64,000 nt of DNA, taken from NCBI RefSeq assembly GCF_905475345.1, contig NC_066594.1:62001-126000 (forward strand). The letters are read 5' to 3'. Shown piece after piece: positions 12,856 through 27,770 of this stretch (positions within the stretch are counted from its first letter, which is position 1; every line of letters starts with the position of its first letter). Source of the stretch: Vespula vulgaris (taxonomy: Eukaryota; Arthropoda; Insecta; Hymenoptera; Vespidae). The notes under the pieces were generated by a model that saw only the letters and a list, made by a program, of their open reading frames with translations, ran no database searches and was not told the origin of the DNA. A program made the translations under genes and the position numbers.

Positions 12856-13922
12856 GTATATATCTCAATCTGTATCAGAAATGAGTAACTCAGGGTTTAT
12901 AAAAAAACATTATCATATACGTATTCATCTGCGTATCAATGCAAATACGACTTACACCTTGCATCGAAAAATGACAATAGTCGACTATAATTAGTGAATT
13001 TCTTAATCAGTGGTATTACATCTTACGTTGATACATTTGTGAAGAGCGTTGTTATCTACGGCCATTTGAAAGGCATTTTAACTATTAACCGAAGAATTGA
13101 AATCTTTTATCAAAATTCTTAACGTTAACGACAAACGAATAAAAGATTGTATTAGAGTTTAATTCGATATCTTCCATTGTGTCTTCCAATATAATAATGA
13201 AAAGTTTATTATCGAGAAGTAGAATCATATATCTAATTAAAAATAAACAACTAATAGATTTCGGTCCATTACAAAAATATATATACATACATTTATGCGT
13301 ACACATTAAAAGTATTGCTAATAAAAAATCAATGGTATTATAGAAAACATTTCATTGAAAATTGATGCCGAATATAACAAATACCCTTCAATAATGTGTA
13401 ATTTTTTCTTTTTCTACCAAGTATTAATTTCTTTTTAATCAACTTAAACATTTTTAGTTCATAATGTATCAATAAAAATATCAGATATTTAATTTTGGCT
13501 CATTGCAGAAGAAAGGTTGCTCGTTACTGTCTGTACAATATAATAAATCTCAAGCAATACCCAAGGAAAGACTACTATATACTTTGTGTATGTGTGCGTG
13601 GGTGTGTATATTCTGTATCTAGTTATGTACATATGTATCTACTTACAAACGTATGTTTATACGGGATCTTCCAACATTCCACCTCGGTGGTTGCCGAAAG
13701 ACTGATCTCATACGATATTCGATAGAAAGTAAATAACATAAGGTGGATTTAGATATTTCAGCTTATAGAGAAGCATATAAACATTGTAATAAGATTTGCT
13801 TTGTATACGTCAGCTAGTAAATGGTATAAACATTATCTTTTTCTTTCAGGGTAATAATATTATATATATATTATTAAAATTTTTATAATTTAATTAGTTA
13901 ATTAATCAAAATCAAAAAATAA
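11896..13922 (+). repeat. Array unit 7, long form, recombinant
   Basis: 2,027 bp. Second 5' haplotype joined to the 3' haplotype of units 2, 12 and 16 (ATTCATCTGCG, GAAGAGCGTTG, GGCCATTTG). The switch falls inside the (TA)n run at about 12,808-12,852, since CTCAATCTG after it already belongs to the second parent. The final (TA)n is reduced to ATATATATTATT. Confidence 0.95.
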
Positions 13923-14793
13923 AAGAAAGCAACAGGAATAGAAAAATACGAAACCTCATCGAAAACTCCGTTTGTTAGGACAGACGTCCTTCCTCGTAAA
14001 CAATGAACTTTCATCTCTCTCTTTCTCTCTCTTCCTCGCTCTATTTTGCTATTTTTTTCTTAATTTTTCTGTATGCACGTGTACGCGTATGTACGTAATA
14101 CGTATATGCCTTTTAACAAATGTAATATCGTTTGGTATCGATATATTTTATATATAGAAAGATCGTCGACGATCGAACGTGATGCGTGTACCTGATCGTG
14201 ACACCCTTATTTCAATATTGTAAATTTAATTTGTCAACGAGGTATAAACTCTATATTCATTTAAATACACATACATTGATATGTGTATGAATAATGCATA
14301 TTAATCATAATACGAATTAAATGACACGATTAATTGAAATCCCACATTAAAATTTACATTGTACTAGATACATATACCACATAAGAACAAGAAAGCAAAA
14401 TTGAATATACCAAGATACTTTATTCTTCTTCTTCTTTTTCATATTATTGATGTTATTGTTGTTCTTATTATTGTTATTATTATTCTTATTGTCTTTAGAA
14501 ATCTATCATAATTGAAGATATTGGGAAATAAAGATGAGATTTCTTTCTTATTCTTCATAACTGTTTTTTTTTCTTTTTCTTTTATTTTATATGAATAATA
14601 AGAAATATAAGGTATCATAATCAGATACATATGTAATCTTCTTTAATTTGAATGGGTTTTTGATATAATTGTACTTTGGAGGGCTAATGCTTCCTTATCG
14701 AATGCCTTTTTGTCAAGAGCTAACAAAGTTTCTTTTCAATTTAATCTCGATATCGTTCTTTGTTTTATTCAAATTCTCGATTCGTTTACCCTT

Positions 14794-14842
<49 letters not shown>

Positions 14843-15376
14843 ATATATATACATATTATATATAATATATATATATATATATATCTGTATATATCTCAAT
14901 CTGTATCAGAAATGAGTAACTCAGGGTTTATAAAAAAACATTATCATATACGTATTCATCTGCCTATCAATGCAAATACGACTTACATCTTGCATCGAAA
15001 AATGACAATAGTCGACTATAATTAATGAATTTCTTAGTCAGTGGTATTACATCTTACGTTGATACATTTGTTAAGAGCTTTGTTATCTACGGCCAGTTGA
15101 AAGGCATTTTAACTATTATCCGAAGTATTGAAATCTTTTATCAAAAGTCGTAACTTTAACGACAAACGAATAAAAGATTGTATTAGAGTTTATTTCCAAT
15201 TTTCCAGCTCGGTGGTTGCCGAAAGACTGATCTCATACGATATTCGACAGAAAGTAAATAACGTAAAGTGTATTTAGATATTTCAGCTTATATAGAAACA
15301 AACAAACATTGTAATAAGATTTGCTTTCTATACGTCAGCTAATAAATGGTATAAACATTCTCTTTTTCTTTCAGTG

Positions 15377-15415
<39 letters not shown>

Positions 15416-15458
15416 TTTTTATAATTTAATTAGTCAATTAATCAAAATCAAAAAATAA
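13923..15458 (+). repeat. Array unit 8, short form
   Basis: 1,536 bp. Common-type 5' end with a TTCTCTC break in the CT block and ACGAAACCTC where others read ACGAGACCTC. Carries the AATCAGATACATATG middle variant and the shared ~0.53-kb deletion, with junction TTTATTTCCAATTTTCC near 15,188-15,205. Its 3' third (GTAAATAACGTAAAG) resembles unit 11. Confidence 0.95.
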
Positions 15459-17438
15459 AAGAAAGCAACAGGAATAGAAAAATACGAGACCTCATCGAAA
15501 ACTCCGTTCGTTAGGCCAGACGCCCTTCCTTGAAAACAATGTACTTTCATCTCTCTCTCTCTCTTTGTCTCTTCCTCGCACTGTTTTGCTATTTTTTTCT
15601 TAATTTTTCTGTATGCACGTGTACGCGTATGTACGTAATACGTATATGCATTTTAACAAATGTAATATCGTTTGGTATCGATATATTTTATATATAGAAA
15701 GATCGTCGACGATCGAACGTGATGCGTGTACCTGATCGTGACACCCTTATTTCAATATTGTAAATTTAATTTGTCAACGAGGTATGAATTCTATATTCAT
15801 TTAAATATACATACATTCATATGTGTATGAATAATGCATATTAATCATAATACGCATTAAATGACACGTTTAAATGAAATCCCACATTAAAATTTACATT
15901 GTACTAGATACATATACTACATAAGAACAAGAAAGCAAAATTGAATATACCAAGATACTTTATTCTTCTTCTTCTTTTTCATATTATTGTTGTTATTGTT
16001 GTTCTTATTATTGTTATTATTATTCTTATTGTCTTTAGAAATGAATCATAATTGAAGATATTGGGAAATAAAGATGAGATTTCTTTCTTACTTTTCTTAA
16101 CTGTTTTTTTTTCTTTTTCTTTTCTTTTATATGAATAATAAGAAATATAAGGTATCATAATCAGATACATATGTAATCTTCTTTAGTTTGAATGGGTTTT
16201 TGATATAATTGTACTTTGGACGGCTAATGCTTCCTTATCGAATGCCTTTTTGTCAAGAGCTAACAAAGTTTCTTTTCAATTTAATCTCGATATCGTTCTT
16301 TGTTTTATTCAAATTCTCGATTCCTTTACCCTTTTTCTTTCTCTCTCTCTCTCTTTCTCTCTCTGTATATATATTTATATATATATAATATATAATATAT
16401 AATATATATATACATCTGTATATATCTGAATCTGTATCAGAAATGAGTAACTCAGGGTTTATAAAAAAAAATTATCATATACGTATTCATGTACGTATCA
16501 ATGCAATTACAACTTACATTTTGCATCGAAAAATGACAATAGTCGACTCTAATTAGTGAATTTCTTAATCACTGGTATTACATCTTACGTTGATACATTT
16601 GTGAAGAGCTTTGTTATCTACGGCCAGTTGAAACGCATTTTAACTATTAACCGAAGTATCGAAATCATTTATCAAAAGTCGTAACTTTAACGACAAACGA
16701 ATAAAAGATTGTATTAGAGTTTATTTCAATATCTTCCAATGTATCTTCCAATATAATAATGTAAAGTTTATTAACGAGAAGTAGAATCATATATCTAATT
16801 AAAAATAAACAACTAATAGATTTCGTTCCATTACAAAAATATATATACATACATTTATGCGTACACATTAAAAGTATTGCTAATAAAAAATCAATGGAAT
16901 TATAGAAAACATTTCATTGTAAATTGATGCCGAAAATAACAAATACCCTTCAATAATATGTAATTTTTTCTTTTTCTATCAAGCATTAATTCCTTTTTTA
17001 ATCAATATAAGCATTTTTAGTTCATAATGAATTCTATCAATAACAATATCAGATATTTAATTTTGGCTCATTGCAGAACAAAGGTTGCTCGTTACTGTCT
17101 ATACAATATAATAAAATCTCAAGCAATACCCAAGAGAAAGACTACTATATACTTTGTGTATGAGTGTGAGGGTGTGTATATTGTGACTAGTTATGTACAT
17201 ATGTACATATATACATATCTATCTATTTACAAACGTATGTTTAAACGGGATCTTTCAAGTTTCCAACTCGGTGGTTGCCGAAAGACTGATCTCATACGAT
17301 ATTCGACAGAAAGTAAATAACATAAGTTGTATTTAGATATTTCAGCTTATATAGAAACATATAAACATTGTAATAAGATTTGCTTTGTATACGTCAGCTA
17401 GTAAATGGTATAAACATTCTCTTTTTCTTTCAGTGTGA

Positions 17439-17499
<61 letters not shown>

Positions 17500-17547
17500 T
17501 AAAATTTTAATAATTTAATTAGTTAAATAATCAAAATCAAAAAATAA
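15459..17547 (+). repeat. Array unit 9, long form
   Basis: 2,089 bp. Carries a third 5' haplotype (CTCCGTTCGTTAGGCC, GACGCCC, TTGAAAACAATGTACTTTC) otherwise seen only in unit 12. The 3' half is close to units 4 and 14 (AGCATTAATTCC, GTGTGAGGGTG) and ends in a long (TA)n run near 17,447-17,498. Confidence 0.95.
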
Positions 17548-19522
17548 AAGAAAGCAACAGGAATAGAAAAATACGAGACCTCATCGAAAACTCCGTTTGT
17601 TAGGACAGACGTCCTTCCTCGTAAACAATGAACTTTCATCTCTCTCTCTCTCTCTTCCTCGCTCTATTTTGCTATTTTTTTCTCAATTTTTCTGTATGCA
17701 CGTGTACGCGTATGTACGTAATACGTATATGCCTTTTAACAAATGTAATATCGTTTGGTATCGATATATTTTATATATAGAAAGATCGTCGAGGATCGAA
17801 CGTGATACGTGTACCTGATCGTGACACCCTTATTTCAATATTGTAAATTTAATTTGTCAACGAGGTATAAATTCGACATTCATTTAAATATATATACGTG
17901 TATATAAATATATATATGTGTATGAATAATGCATATTAATCATAATACGCATTAAATGACGTTTAATTGAAATCCCACATTAAAATTTACATTGTACTAG
18001 CTACATATACCACATAAGAACAAGAAAGCAAAATTGAATATACCAAGATACTTTGTTCTTCTTCTTCTTTTTCATATTATTGTTGTTATTATTATTGTTA
18101 TTATTATTCTTATTGTCTTTATAAATCAATCATAATTGAAGATATTGGGAAATAAACATGAAATTTCTTTCTTAATCTTCTTAACTGTTTTTTTTCTTCT
18201 TCTTTTCTTTTATATGAATAATAAGAAGTATAAGGTATCATAATAGGATACCTATGTAATCGTCTTTCCTTTGAATAGGTCTTTGATATAATTGTACTTT
18301 GGACGGCTAATGCTTCCTTATCGAATGCCTTTTTGTCAAGAGCTAACAAAGTTTCCTTTCAATTTAATCTCGATATCGTTCTATGTTTTATTCAAAATTC
18401 TCGATTCGTTTACCCTTCCTCTTTCTCTCTCTCTCTCTCTCTCTGTATTTATATATACATAATATATAATATATAATATATATATATATATCTGTATATA
18501 TCTCAATCTGTATCAGAAATGAGTAACTCAGGGTTTATAAAAAAACATTATCATATACATATTCATGTACGTATCAATGCAATTACAACTTACATTTTGC
18601 ATCGAAGAATGACAATAGTCGACTATAATTAGTGAATTTCTTAATCAGTGGTATTGCATCTTACGTTGATACATTAGTGAAGAGCTTTGTTATCTACGGC
18701 CAGTTGAAAGGCATTTTAACTATTAACCGAAGTACTGAAATCTTTTATCAAAAGTCTTAACGTTAACGACAAACGAATAAAACATTGTATTAGAGTTTAA
18801 TTCGATATCTTCCATTGTATCTTCCAATATAATAATGTAAAGTTTATTAACCAGAAGTAGAATCATATATCTAATTAAAAATAAACAACTAATAGATTTC
18901 GTTCCATTACAAAAATATATATACATACACTTATGCGTACACATTAAAAGTATTGCTAATAGAAAATCAATGGAATTATAGAAAACATTTCATTGTAAAT
19001 TGATGCAGAAAATAACAAATACCCTTCAATAATGTAAAATTTTTTCTTTTTCTATCAAGTTTTAATTTCTTTTCTAATCAATTTAAACATTTTTAGTTCA
19101 TAATGAATTGTATCAATAACAATATCAGACATGTAATTTTGGCTCCTTGCAGCACAAAGGTTGCTCGTTACTGTCTATACAATATAATAAAATCTCAAGT
19201 AATACCCAAGAGAAAGACTACTATATACTTTGTGTATGTGTGTGTGGGTGTGTATATTATGTATCTAGTTATGTACATATGTACATATATACATATGTAT
19301 CTATTTACAAACGTATGTTTATATGGGATCTTCCAACATTCCACCTCGGTGGTTGCGGAAAGACTGATATCATACGATATTCGACCAAAAGTAAATAAGA
19401 TAAGGTGTATTTAGATACATCAGCTTATAAAGAAACATATAAACATTGTAATAAGATTTGCTTTGTATACGCCCGCTAGTAAATGCTATAAACATTCTCT
19501 TTTTCTTTCAGGGTAATAATAT

Positions 19523-19557
<35 letters not shown>

Positions 19558-19617
19558 GTATATATATATTAAAATTTTTATAATTTAATTAGTTAAATAA
19601 TCAAAATCAAAAAATAA
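17548..19617 (+). repeat. Array unit 10, long form (twin of unit 1)
   Basis: 2,070 bp, identical in length to unit 1. It shares private variants with it, including the broken palindrome GATCGTCGAGGATC and AAAACATTGTATTAG, at a constant offset of 17,547. It marks the start of the second higher-order copy. Confidence 0.95.
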
Positions 19618-21050
19618 AAGAAAGCAACAGGAATAGAAAAATACGAGACCTCATCGAAAACTCCGTTTGTTAGGACAGACGTCCTTCCTCGTAAACAATG
19701 AACTTTCATCTCTCTCTCTCTCTCTTCCTCGCTCTATTTTGCTATTTTTTTCTCAATTTTTCTGTATTCACGTGTACGCGTATGTACGTAATACGTATAT
19801 GCCTTTTAACAAATGTAATATCGTTTGGTATCGATATATTTTATATATTGAAAGATCGTCGACGATCGAACGTGATGCGTGTACCTGATCGTGACACCCT
19901 TATTTCAATATTGTAAATTTAATTTGTCAACGAGGTATAAATTCTATATTCATTTAAATACACATACATTGATATGTGTATGAATAATGCATATAAATCA
20001 TAATACGCATTAAATGACACGTTTAAATAAAATCCCACATTAAAATTTACATTGTACTAGCTACATATACCACATAAGAACAAGAAAGCAAAATTGAATA
20101 TACCAAGATACTTTGTTCTTCTTCTTCTTCTTCATATTATTGTTGTTATTATTATTGTTATTATTATTCTTATTGTCTTTATAAATCAATCATAATTGAA
20201 GATATTGGGAAATAAACATGAAATTTCTTTATTAATCTTCTTAACTGTTTTTTTTCTTTTTCTTTTATTTTATATGAATAATAAGAAATATAAGGTATCA
20301 TAATCAGATACATATGTAATCTTCTTTAATTTGAATGGGTTTTTGATATAATTGTACTTTGGAGGGCTAATGCTTCCTTATCGAATGCCTTTTTGTCAAG
20401 AGCTAACAAAGTTTCTTTTCAATTTAATCTCGATATCGTTCTTTGTTTTATTCAAATTCTCGATTCCTTTCCCCGTTTTCTTTCTCTCTCTCTCTCTTTC
20501 TCTCTCTGTATATATATTTATATATATATAATATATAATATATAATATATATAGATATCTGTATATATCTGAATCTGTATCAGAAATGAGTAACTCAGGG
20601 TTTATAAAAAAACATTATCATATACGTATTCATCTGCCTATCAATGCAAATACGACTTACACCTTGCATCGAAAAATGACAATAGTCGACTATAATTAAT
20701 GAATTTCTTAATCAGTGGTATTACATCTTACGTTGATACATTTGTTAAGAGCTTTGTTATCTACGGCCAGTTGAAAGGCATTTTAACTATTATCCGAAGT
20801 ATTGAAATCTTTTATCAAAAGTCGTAACGTTAACGACAAACGAATAAAAGATTGTATTAGAGTTTATTTCCAATTTTCCAGCACGGTGGTTGCCGAAAGA
20901 CTGATCTCATACGATATTCGACAGAAAGTAAATAACGTAAAGTGTATTTAGATATTTCAGCTTATATAGAAACAAATAAACATTGTAATAAGATTTGCTT
21001 TGTATACGTCAGCTAATAAATGGTATAAACATTCTCTTTTTCTTTCAGTG

Positions 21051-21093
<43 letters not shown>

Positions 21094-21136
21094 TTTTTAT
21101 AATTTAATTAGTCAATTAATCAAAATCAAAAAATAA
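19618..21136 (+). repeat. Array unit 11, short form (extra in second copy)
   Basis: 1,519 bp, the shortest of the four deletion-bearing units. Its first ~450 bp match unit 2 (private TGTATTCACG variant). The rest resembles unit 8, with deletion junction TTTATTTCCAATTTTCC near 20,863-20,882. Everything from its middle to the middle of unit 12 has no counterpart in the first higher-order copy. Confidence 0.95.
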
Positions 21137-22017
21137 AAGAAAGCAACAGGAATAGAAAAATACGAGACCTCATCGAAAACTCCGTTCGTTAGGACAGACG
21201 CCCTTCCTTGAAAACAATGTACTTTCACCTCTCTCTCTCTCTTTGTCTCTTCCTCGCACTGTTTTGCTATTTTTTTCTTAATTTTTCTGTATGCACGTGT
21301 ACGCGTATGTACGTAATACGTATATGCATTTTAACAAATGTAATATCGTTTGGTATCGATATATTTTATATATAGAATGATCGTCGACGATCGAACGTGA
21401 TGCGTGTACCTGATCGTGACACCCTTATTTCAATATTGTAAATTTAATTTGTCAACGAGGTATAAATTCTATATTCATTTAAATACACATACATTGATAT
21501 GTGTATGAATAATGCATATTAATCATAATACGCATTAAATGACACGTTTAAATAAAATCCCACATTAAAATTTACATTGTAGTAGATACATATACTACAT
21601 AAGAACAAGAAAGCAAAATTGAATATAACAAGATACTTTATTCTTCTTCTTCTTCTTCTTCTTCATATTATTGTTGTTGTTATTATTGTTATTATTATCC
21701 TTATAGTATTTAGAAATCTATCATAATTGAAGATATTGGGAAATAAAGATGAGATTTCTTTCTTATTTTTCTTGATTGTTTTTTTTTCTTTTTCTTTTCT
21801 TTTATAGGAATAATAAGAAATATATGGTATCATAATCGGATACATATGTAATCGTCTTTAATTTGAATGGGTTTTTGATATAATTGTACTTTGGATGGCT
21901 GGTGTTTCCCTTATAGAGTGCCTTTTTGTCAAGAAGCTAACAAAGTTTCCTTTCAATTTAATCTCGATATCGTTCTATGTTTTATTCAAAATTCTCGATT
22001 TGTTTACCCTTCCTCTT

Positions 22018-22048
<31 letters not shown>

Positions 22049-22066
22049 ATATATACATAATATATA

Positions 22067-22127
<61 letters not shown>

Positions 22128-23126
22128 GTATATATCTCAATCTGTATCAGAAATGAGTAACTCAGGGTTTATAAAAAAACATTATCATATACGTATTCAT
22201 CTGCGTATCAATGCAAATACGACTTACACCTTGCATCGAAAAATGACAATAGTCGACTATAATTAGTGAATTTCTTAATCAGTGGTATTACATCTTACGT
22301 TGATACATTTGTGAAGAGCGTTGTTATCTACGGCCATTTGAAAGGCATTTTAACTATTAACCGAAGAATTGAAATCTTTTATCAAAATTCTTAACGTTAA
22401 CGACAAACGAATAAAAGATTGTATTAGAGTTTAATTCGATATCTTCCATTGTGTCTTCCAATATAATAATGAAAAGTTTATTATCGAGAAGTAGAATCAT
22501 ATATCTAATTAAAAATAAACAACTAATAGATTTCGGTCCATTACAAAAATATATATACATACATTTATGCGTACACATTAAAAGTATTGCTAATAAAAAA
22601 TCAATGGTATTATAGAAAACATTTCATTGTAAATTGATGCCGAATATAACAAATACCCTTCAATAATGTGTAATTTTTTCTTTTTCTACCAAGTATTAAT
22701 TTCTTTTTAATCAACTTAAACATTTTTAGTTCATAATGTATCAATAACAATATCAGATATTTAATTTTGGCTCATTGCAGAAGAAAGGTTGCTCGTTACT
22801 GTCTACACAATATAATAAATCTCAAGCAATACCCAAGGAAAGACTACTATATACTTTGTGTATGTGTGCGTGGGTGTGTATATTATGTATCTAGTTATGT
22901 ACATATGTATCTATTTACAAACGTATGTTTATATGGGATCTTCCAACATTCCACCTTGGTGGTTGCCGAAAGACTGATCTCATACGATATTCGACAGAAA
23001 GTAAATAACATAAGGTGGATTTAGATATTTCAGCTTATAGAGAAACATATAAACATTGTAATAAGATTTGCTTTGTATACGTCAGCTAGTATATGGTATA
23101 AACATTCTCTTTTTCTTTCAGTGTAA

Positions 23127-23160
<34 letters not shown>

Positions 23161-23223
23161 AATATATATATATATTAAAATTTTTATAATTTAATTAGTT
23201 AATTAATCAAAATCAAAAAATAA
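21137..23223 (+). repeat. Array unit 12, long form
   Basis: 2,087 bp. Third 5' haplotype as in unit 9, but reading TTAGGACAG rather than TTAGGCCAG. From about 21,625 it matches unit 2 at offset 19,072, including the extended (TTC)n run and a long (TA)n at about 22,075-22,125. It is the probable 3' parent of unit 2. Confidence 0.95.
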
Positions 23224-24130
23224 AAGAAAGCAACAGGAATATAAAAATACGAGACCTCATCGAAAACTCCGTTTGTTAGGACAGACGTCCTTCCTCGTAA
23301 ACAATGAACTTCCATCTCTCTCTCTCTCTCTCTCTTCCTCGCTCTATTTTGCTATTTTTTTCTTAATTTTTCTGTATGCACGTGTACGCGTATGTACGTA
23401 ATACGTATATGCCTTTTAACAAAAGTAATATCGTTTGGTATCGATATATTTTATATATAGAAAGATCGTCGACGATCGAACGTGATGCGTGTACCTGATC
23501 GTGACACCCTTATTTCAATATTGTAAATTTAATTTGTCAACGAGGTATAAACTTCATTTAAATACACATACATTGATATGTGTATGAATAATGCATATTA
23601 ATCATAATACGAATTAAATGACACGTTTAATTGAAATCCCACATTAAAATTTACATTGTACTAGATACATATACCACATAAGAACAAGAAAGCAAAATTG
23701 AATATACCAAGATACTTTATTCTTCTTCTTCTTTTTCATATTATTGTTGTTATTGTTGTTCTTATTATTGTTATTATTATTCTTATTGTCTTTAGAAATG
23801 AATCATAATTGAAGATATTGGGAAATAAAGATGAGATTTCTTTCTTAATCTTCTTAACTGTTTTTTTTCTTCTTCTTTTCTTTTATATGAATAATAAGAA
23901 GAATAAGGTATCATAATCGGATACATATGTAATCGTCTTTCATTTGAATGGGTCTTTGATATAATTGTACTTTGGATGGCAGATCTTTCCTAATCCAGTG
24001 CCTCTTTGTCAAGATCTAACAAAGTTTCTTTTCAATTTAATCTCGATATCGTTCTTCGTTCTATTCAAATTCTCGATTCCTTTATCCTTTTTCTTTCTCT
24101 CTCTCTCACACTCTCACTCTCTGTATATAC

Positions 24131-24184
<54 letters not shown>

Positions 24185-24683
24185 TTATATGTATATATCT
24201 GAATCTGTATCAGAAATGAGTAACTCAGGGTTTATAAAAAAACATTATCATATACGTATTTATCCCCGTATCAATGCAAATACGACTTACATCTTGCATT
24301 GAAAAATGACAATTGTCGACTATAATTAGTGAATTTCTTAATCAGTGGTATTACATCTTACGTTGATACATTTGTGAAGAGCTTTGTTATCTACGGCCAG
24401 TTGAAAGGCATTTTATCTATTAACCGAAGTATTGAAATCTTTTATCAAAAGTCGTAACGTTAACGACAAACGAATAAAAGATTGTATTAGAGTTTATTTC
24501 CAATTTTCCAGCTCGGTGGTTGCCGAAAGACTGATCTCATACGATATTCGACCAAAATTAAATAAGATAAGGTGTATTTAGATACTTCAGCTTATATAGA
24601 AACATATAAACATTGTAATAAGATTTGCTTTGTATACGTCCGCTAGTAAATGCTATAAACATTCTCTTTTTCTTTCAGGGTAA

Positions 24684-24729
<46 letters not shown>

Positions 24730-24775
24730 AATTTTTATAATTTAATTAGTTAATTAATCAAAATCAAAAAAAGAA
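23224..24775 (+). repeat. Array unit 13, short form (twin of unit 3)
   Basis: 1,552 bp. It has the same length and the same private TATAAAAATACG and CACACT variants as unit 3. Deletion junction near 24,492-24,512. Confidence 0.95.
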
Positions 24776-25637
24776 AAGAAAGCAACAGGAATAGAAAAAT
24801 ACGAGACATCATCGAAAACTTCGTTCGTTAGGACAGACGTCCTTCCTCGAAAACAATGAACTTTCATCTATCTCTCTCTCTCTGTCTCTTCCTCGCTCTA
24901 TTTTGCTATTTTTTTCTTAATTTTTCTGTATGCACGTGTACGCGTACGTACGTAATACGTATATGCATTTTAACGAATGTAATATCGTTTGGTATCGATA
25001 TATTTTATATATAGAAAGATCGTCGACGATCGAACGTGATGCGTGTACCTGATCGTGACACCCTTATTTCAATATTGTAAATTTAATTTGTCAACGAGGT
25101 ATAAATTCGATATTCATTTAAATATATATACATTCATATGTGTATGAATAATGCATATTAATCATAATACGCATTAAATGACGTTTAATTGAAATCCCAC
25201 ATTAAAATTTACATTGTACTAGCTACATATACCACATAAGAACAAGAAAGCAAAATTGAATATACCAAGATACTTTGTTCTTCTTCTTCTTTTTCATATT
25301 ATTGTTGTTATTATTATTGTTATTATTATTCTTATTGTTTTTATAAATCAATCATAATTGAAGATATTGGGAAATAAACATGAAATTTCTTTCTTAATCT
25401 TCTTAACTGTTTTTTTTCTTCTTCTTTTCTTTTATATGAATAATAAGAAGTATAAGGTATCATAATAGGATACCTATGTAATCGTCTTTCATTTGAATAG
25501 GTATTTGATATAATTGTACTTTGGACGGCTAATGCTTCCTTATCGAATGCCTTTTTGTCAAGAGCTAACAAAGTTTCTTTTCAATTTAATCTCGATATCG
25601 TTCTTTGTTTCATTCAATTCTCGATTCGTTTACCCTT

Positions 25638-25684
<47 letters not shown>

Positions 25685-26769
25685 ATATATATACATATTA
25701 TATATAATATATAATACATATATATATCTGTATATATCTGAATCTGTATCAGAAATGAGTAACTCAGGGTTTATAAAAAAACATTATCATATACGTATTC
25801 ATGTACGTATCAATGCAATTACAACTTACATTTTGCATCGAAAAATGACAATAGTCGACTCTAATTAGTGAATTTCTTAATCACTGGTATTACATCTTAC
25901 GTTGATACATTTGTGAAGAGCTTTGTTATCTACGGCCAGTTGAAACGCATTTTAACTATTAACCGAAGTATCGAAATCATTTATCAAAACTCGTAACTTT
26001 AACGACAAACGAATAAAAGATTGTATTAGAGTTTATTTCAATATCTTCCAATGTATCTTCCAATATAATAATGTAAAGTTTATTAACGAGAAGTAGAATC
26101 ATATATCTAATTAAAAATAAACAACTAATAGATTTCGTTCCATTACAAAAATATATATACATACATTTATGCGTACACATTAAAAGTATTGCTAATAAAA
26201 AATCAATGGAATTATAGAAAACATTTCATTGTAAATTGATGCCGAAAATAACAAATACCCTTCAATAATGTGTAATTTTTCTTTTTCTATCAAGCATTAA
26301 TTCCTTTTTTAATCAATATAAGCATTTTTAGTTCATAATGAATTCTATAAATAACAATATCAGATATTTAATTTTGGCTCATTGCAGAACAAAGGTTGCT
26401 CGTTACTGTCTATACAATATAATAAAATCTCAAGCAATACCCAAGAGAAAGACTACTATATACTTTGTGTATGAGTGTGAGGGTGTGTATATTGTGTCTA
26501 GTTATGTACATATGTACATATATACATATCTATCTATTTACAAACGTATGTTTAAACGGGATCTTTCAAGTTTCCAACTCGGTGGTTGCCGAAAGACTGA
26601 TCTCATACGATATTCGACAGACAGTAAATAACATAAGTTGTATTTAGATATTTCAGCTTATATAGAAACATATAAACATTGTAATAAGATTTGCTTTGTA
26701 TACGTCAGCTAGTAAATGGTATAAACATTCTCTTTTTCTTTCAGTGTGATAATATTATATATATATATA

Positions 26770-26809
<40 letters not shown>

Positions 26810-26852
26810 TTTTAATAATTTAATTAGTTAAATAATCAAAATCAAAAAATAA
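24776..26852 (+). repeat. Array unit 14, long form (twin of unit 4)
   Basis: 2,077 bp, equal in length to unit 4. One visible difference is GGTGGTTGCCG here versus GGTGGATGCCG in unit 4. Another is GCATATAT versus GTATATAT in the last (TA)n block. Confidence 0.95.
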
Positions 26853-27725
26853 AAGAAAGCAACAGGAATAGAAAAATACGAGACCTCATCGAAAACTCCG
26901 TTTGTTAGGACAGATGTCCTTCCTCGTAAACAATGAACTTTCATCTCTCTCTCTCTCTCTTCCTCGCTCTATTTTGCTATTTTTTTCTCAATTTTTCTGT
27001 ATGCACGTGTACGCGTATGTACGTAATACGTATATGCCTTTTAACAAATGTAATATCGTTTGGTATCGATATATTTTATATATTGAAAGATCGTCGACGA
27101 TCGAACGTGATGCGTGTACCTGATCGTGACACCCTTATTTCAATATTGTAAATTTAATTTGTCAACGAGGTATAAATTCTATATTCATTTAAATACACAT
27201 ACATTGATATGTGTATGAATAATGCATATTAATCATAATACGCATTAAATGACACGTTTAAATAAAATCCCACATTAAAATTTACATTGTACTAGCTACA
27301 TATACCACATAAGAACAAGAAAGCAAAATTGAATATACCAAGATACTTTGTTCTTCTTCTTCTTTTTCATATTATTGTTGTTATTATTATTGTTATTATT
27401 ATTCTTATTGTTTTTATAAATCAATCATAATTGAAGATATTGGGAAATAAACATGAAATTTCTTTCTTAATCTTCTTAACTGTTTTTTTTCTTCTTCTTT
27501 TCTTTTATATGAATAATAAGAAGTATAAGGTATCATAATAGGATACCTATGTAATCGTCTTTCCTTTGAATAGGTCTTTGATATAATTGTACTTTGGACG
27601 GCTAATGCTTCCTTATCGAATGCATTTTTGTCAAGAGCTAACAAAGTTTCTTTTCAATTTTATCTCGATATCGTTCTTTGTTTCATTCAAATTCTCGATT
27701 CGTTTACCCTTTCTTTCTCTCTCTC

Positions 27726-27770
<45 letters not shown>

